Positions 62,057 to 64,000 of a DNA stretch of 64,000 nucleotides are shown piece by piece; positions within the stretch are counted from its first letter, which is position 1; each line of letters opens with the position of its first letter. The notes beneath the pieces are model-generated. The model did not search any database and was not told the DNA's origin. It was given only the letters and a program-made list of their open reading frames with translations. The stretch is from DASVLX01 sp036384655. GTDB taxonomy: Bacteria; Actinomycetota; Actinomycetes; Mycobacteriales; Pseudonocardiaceae. The stretch lies in assembly GCA_036384655.1 (NCBI GenBank), contig DASVLX010000245.1, positions 1 through 64,000 of the forward strand, given 5' to 3'. The position numbers and the translations under genes were made by a program.

Positions 62057-63025
62057 TCAACGCCGTTCCAGGCCGGCGATCAGTGCGTCGGCGGCCGCGT
62101 AGGGGTCCAACTCCCCCGCCATCACCTGCTTGCTGAACTGGGCGAGCGCGTCACCGCCGCGCAGGTCGCCGATCCGCGCGCGCAGCGCGGCCAGCGCGAT
62201 CGCCTCGACCTCGGCGCTGGCCCGGGCCAGTCGCCGGCGTTCCAGTTCACCATGCGATGCGAGCCATGCCTGATGTTCCTCGATGGCGGCGAGGACATCG
62301 GCGACGCCCTCGCCCGCCGACGCCACCGTGCGCACCACCGGCGGCCGCCAGGACGGGCCGGTGATCTCCCGGCGGCCGAGGGCGATCATGTGCCGGAGAT
62401 CGCGGACAACCTGGTCGGCGCCGTCCCGGTCGGCCTTGTTGACCACGAACACGTCGGCCACCTCGAGGATGCCGGCCTTGGCCGCCTGGATGCCGTCACC
62501 CATTCCCGGGGCCAGCAACACGACCGTGCTGTCGGCCAGGGACACGACGTCGATCTCGGACTGCCCGACACCCACCGTCTCGATCAACACGACATCGAAG
62601 CCGGCCGCGTCGAGTACCCGCAGCGCCTGCGGGGTCGCCCAGGCCAGCCCGCCGAGATGGCCTCGGGCGGCCATGGACCGGATGAACACGCCCCGGTCGG
62701 CGGCGTGCTCCCCCATCCGCACCCGGTCGCCCAGCAGCGCGCCACCCGAGAACGGCGATGACGGGTCGACCGCCAACACGCCGACCCGCCTGCCCTGCCG
62801 CCGGAACGCCGACACCAGCGCCGATGTGGTCGTGGACTTGCCGACGCCGGGCGAGCCGGTCAACCCGATCACCCGGGCATGCCCGGTCCAGGGCGCCAGC
62901 GCCCTCGCCACCTCGCGGAGCAGTGGGCTGGCGTCCTCGACCATCGAGATCAGCCGGGCGATCGCGCGCGGTTGCCCGTCCCGCGCGCGATCGACCAGCT
63001 CACCGACATCGACAGTGGTTGGCAT
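62057..63025 (-). CDS. meaB: Methylmalonyl-CoA mutase-associated GTPase MeaB
   Basis: A 322-residue G3E GTPase that protects and reloads adenosylcobalamin-dependent methylmalonyl-CoA mutase. P-loop GSPGVGKS (57-64), the DPSSPFSGGALLGDRVRM segment, IETVGVGQSE (switch) and VVNKADRDG (base recognition) are complete. The mutase genes are not in the window. The ATG MPTTVD gives the family length. It follows the thiolase gene by 35 bp on the same strand. Confidence 0.95.
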   Translation of the reverse strand: MPTTVDVGELVDRARDGQPRAIARLISMVEDASPLLREVARALAPWTGHARVIGLTGSPGVGKSTTTSALVSAFRRQGRRVGVLAVDPSSPFSGGALLGDRVRMGEHAADRGVFIRSMAARGHLGGLAWATPQALRVLDAAGFDVVLIETVGVGQSEIDVVSLADSTVVLLAPGMGDGIQAAKAGILEVADVFVVNKADRDGADQVVRDLRHMIALGRREITGPSWRPPVVRTVASAGEGVADVLAAIEEHQAWLASHGELERRRLARASAEVEAIALAALRARIGDLRGGDALAQFSKQVMAGELDPYAAADALIAGLERR

Positions 63026-63060
63026 CGACAGTGCCTGGCATCCAGTGCGGTTGACCGGAC

Positions 63061-64000
63061 CTAGTTCTTGGGCACCCGGACGATCAGCGCGTCGCCCTGG
63101 CCACCGCCGCCGCACAGGCCCGCCGCGCCGATCCCGCCGCCGCGCCGCCTCAGTTCCAGCGCCAGGCTGAGCACCAGCCGGGCACCGGACATGCCGAGCG
63201 GGTGGCCCAGCGCGATGGCGCCGCCGTTGACGTTCACGATCTCCGGGTCCAGTCCCAGCTTCTCGGTCGACACCACGCCGACCGCCGCGAACGCCTCGTT
63301 GATCTCGACCACGTCCAGGTCGCTGACCTCGATGCCCTCCTTGGCGCTCGCGGCCTTGATGGCGTTCGCCGGTTGCTCGTGCAGGCTGGCGTCCGGCCCG
63401 GCGACAACGCCGTGCGCGCCGATCTCCGCGATCCAGCTCAGGCCCAGTTCCTCCGCCTTCTCCTTGCTCATCACCACGACGGCCGCCGCGCCGTCCGAGA
63501 TGGGCGAGGACGAACCGGCGGTGATGGTGCCGTCGGAGGAGAACGCCGGACGCAGCTTGCCGAGAATCTCCGGGGTGGTGTCGCCACGCACGCCCTCATC
63601 GGTCCGCAGCACCACCGGGTCGCCCTTGCGCTGCGGAACGGTGAGCTCGACGATCTCCTCGGCGAAGACGCCGTTCGTCTCGGCCTTCGCGGCCCGCTGG
63701 TGTGACCGGGCCGAGAACACGTCCTGCGCCTCCCGGGTGACGCCGTACCGGGAGTTGTACTTCTCGGTGGAGGCGCCCATCGCCATCTGGTCGAACGTGC
63801 AGTACAGGCCGTCGTAGGCCATGTGGTCGACCAGCGCGGTGTCGCCGTACTTGAAGCCGGACCGCGACTTGGGCAGCAGGTGCGGGGCCTGGGTCATGGA
63901 CTCCTGCCCGCCGGCGACGATGATCTCGAACTCGCCGGCCCGGATGAGCTGGTCGGCGAGGGCGATGGCGTCCAGTCCGGACAGGCACACCTTGTTGATG
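63061..64000 (-). CDS. Acetyl-CoA C-acetyltransferase (thiolase), N-terminus outside window
   Basis: The last 313 codons of a thiolase. The frame is open to the right edge, beginning INKVCLSGLDA, which holds the acyl-accepting cysteine. Later NEAFAAVGVVS and the GHPLG and CGGGGQG motifs with the catalytic His and Cys are intact. It condenses or cleaves acetoacetyl-CoA / 3-ketoacyl-CoA. A thiolase (fadA4) lies near the glgB/thioredoxin genes in mycobacteria too. Confidence 0.95.
   Translation of the reverse strand, partial: INKVCLSGLDAIALADQLIRAGEFEIIVAGGQESMTQAPHLLPKSRSGFKYGDTALVDHMAYDGLYCTFDQMAMGASTEKYNSRYGVTREAQDVFSARSHQRAAKAETNGVFAEEIVELTVPQRKGDPVVLRTDEGVRGDTTPEILGKLRPAFSSDGTITAGSSSPISDGAAAVVVMSKEKAEELGLSWIAEIGAHGVVAGPDASLHEQPANAIKAASAKEGIEVSDLDVVEINEAFAAVGVVSTEKLGLDPEIVNVNGGAIALGHPLGMSGARLVLSLALELRRRGGGIGAAGLCGGGGQGDALIVRVPKN

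Overview
The window is high-GC, tightly packed actinobacterial chromosome with many 4-base stop/start overlaps and frequent GTG starts. Gene content (DUF222/HNH protein, XRE-DUF5753 and DUF6879 pair, WXG100 and EspG-like genes, GlgE pathway, LAxTG sortase substrate) and gene order resembling two mycobacterial loci (the Rv3009c-Rv3013 / Rv3026c-Rv3041c neighbourhood and the Rv1323-Rv1328c neighbourhood) suggest a member of Pseudonocardiales or a near relative. That assignment comes from gene content and remembered synteny, not from a search.

Layout. (1) 1-963: 5' part of a DUF222/HNH gene cut by the window edge. (2) 1031-10496: a phenol/catechol meta-cleavage cluster. It encodes a multicomponent diiron phenol hydroxylase (dmpK-position gene, dmpL, M, N, O), a repair-type ferredoxin (dmpQ), a GlcG/HbpS protein, an IclR regulator, a reductase (dmpP) and a ring-fission product hydrolase (dmpD), all on the minus strand. 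Catechol 2,3-dioxygenase and a second IclR regulator run divergently. A 17-bp inverted repeat occurs in front of both catabolic units. The later steps (hydratase, aldolase, aldehyde dehydrogenase) are not here. (3) 10506-14403: accessory stretch with a DUF1932 dehydrogenase, gene remnants, a DUF6879 / XRE-DUF5753 pair, a broken lasso-peptide cyclase and an isoaspartate-methyltransferase-like gene. (4) 14502-19885: gatC-gatA-small membrane protein-gatB, with a divergent ACT-domain gene and a Cys-rich pentapeptide-repeat gene.

(5) 19983-25896: acyltransferase/GNAT pair that looks like ornithine-lipid synthesis, etfBA, a DegV protein, an M50-type membrane peptidase and an F420-type nitroreductase. 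(6) 26081-29789: methyltransferase, GH57 branching enzyme and GT4 glycosyltransferase, the arrangement used in mycobacteria for methylglucose lipopolysaccharide. (7) 29866-31511: A+T-richer island with a WXG100 / ESX-like pair and two paralogous genes of unknown family, but no toxin gene. (8) 31619-36298: hexapeptide acyltransferase, THUMP-like protein, SAM methyltransferase, enoyl-CoA hydratase and ABC ATPase, continuing the mycobacterial order.

(9) 36419-52108: alpha-glucan metabolism. GlgX, GlgP, GlgE, TreS, maltokinase and GlgB together convert trehalose to maltose, maltose 1-phosphate and branched glucan, and degrade glucan again. This block is interrupted by an XRE/EspG-like pair and a LAYTG-anchored surface protein. 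(10) 52169-61509: DUF4389 membrane protein, two tandem zinc-metallopeptidase lipoproteins, CnoX-like thioredoxin, LCP-family cell-wall ligase, MarR regulator, ManA and an ECF sigma factor with a SnoaL-like tail. (11) 61564-64000: SRPBCC protein, MeaB GTPase and the 3' part of a thiolase.

No tRNA, rRNA, transposase or CRISPR array was seen. Recurrent short in-frame tandem duplications (9, 12 or 15 bp) inside linkers and protein ends are a distinctive feature of the window.
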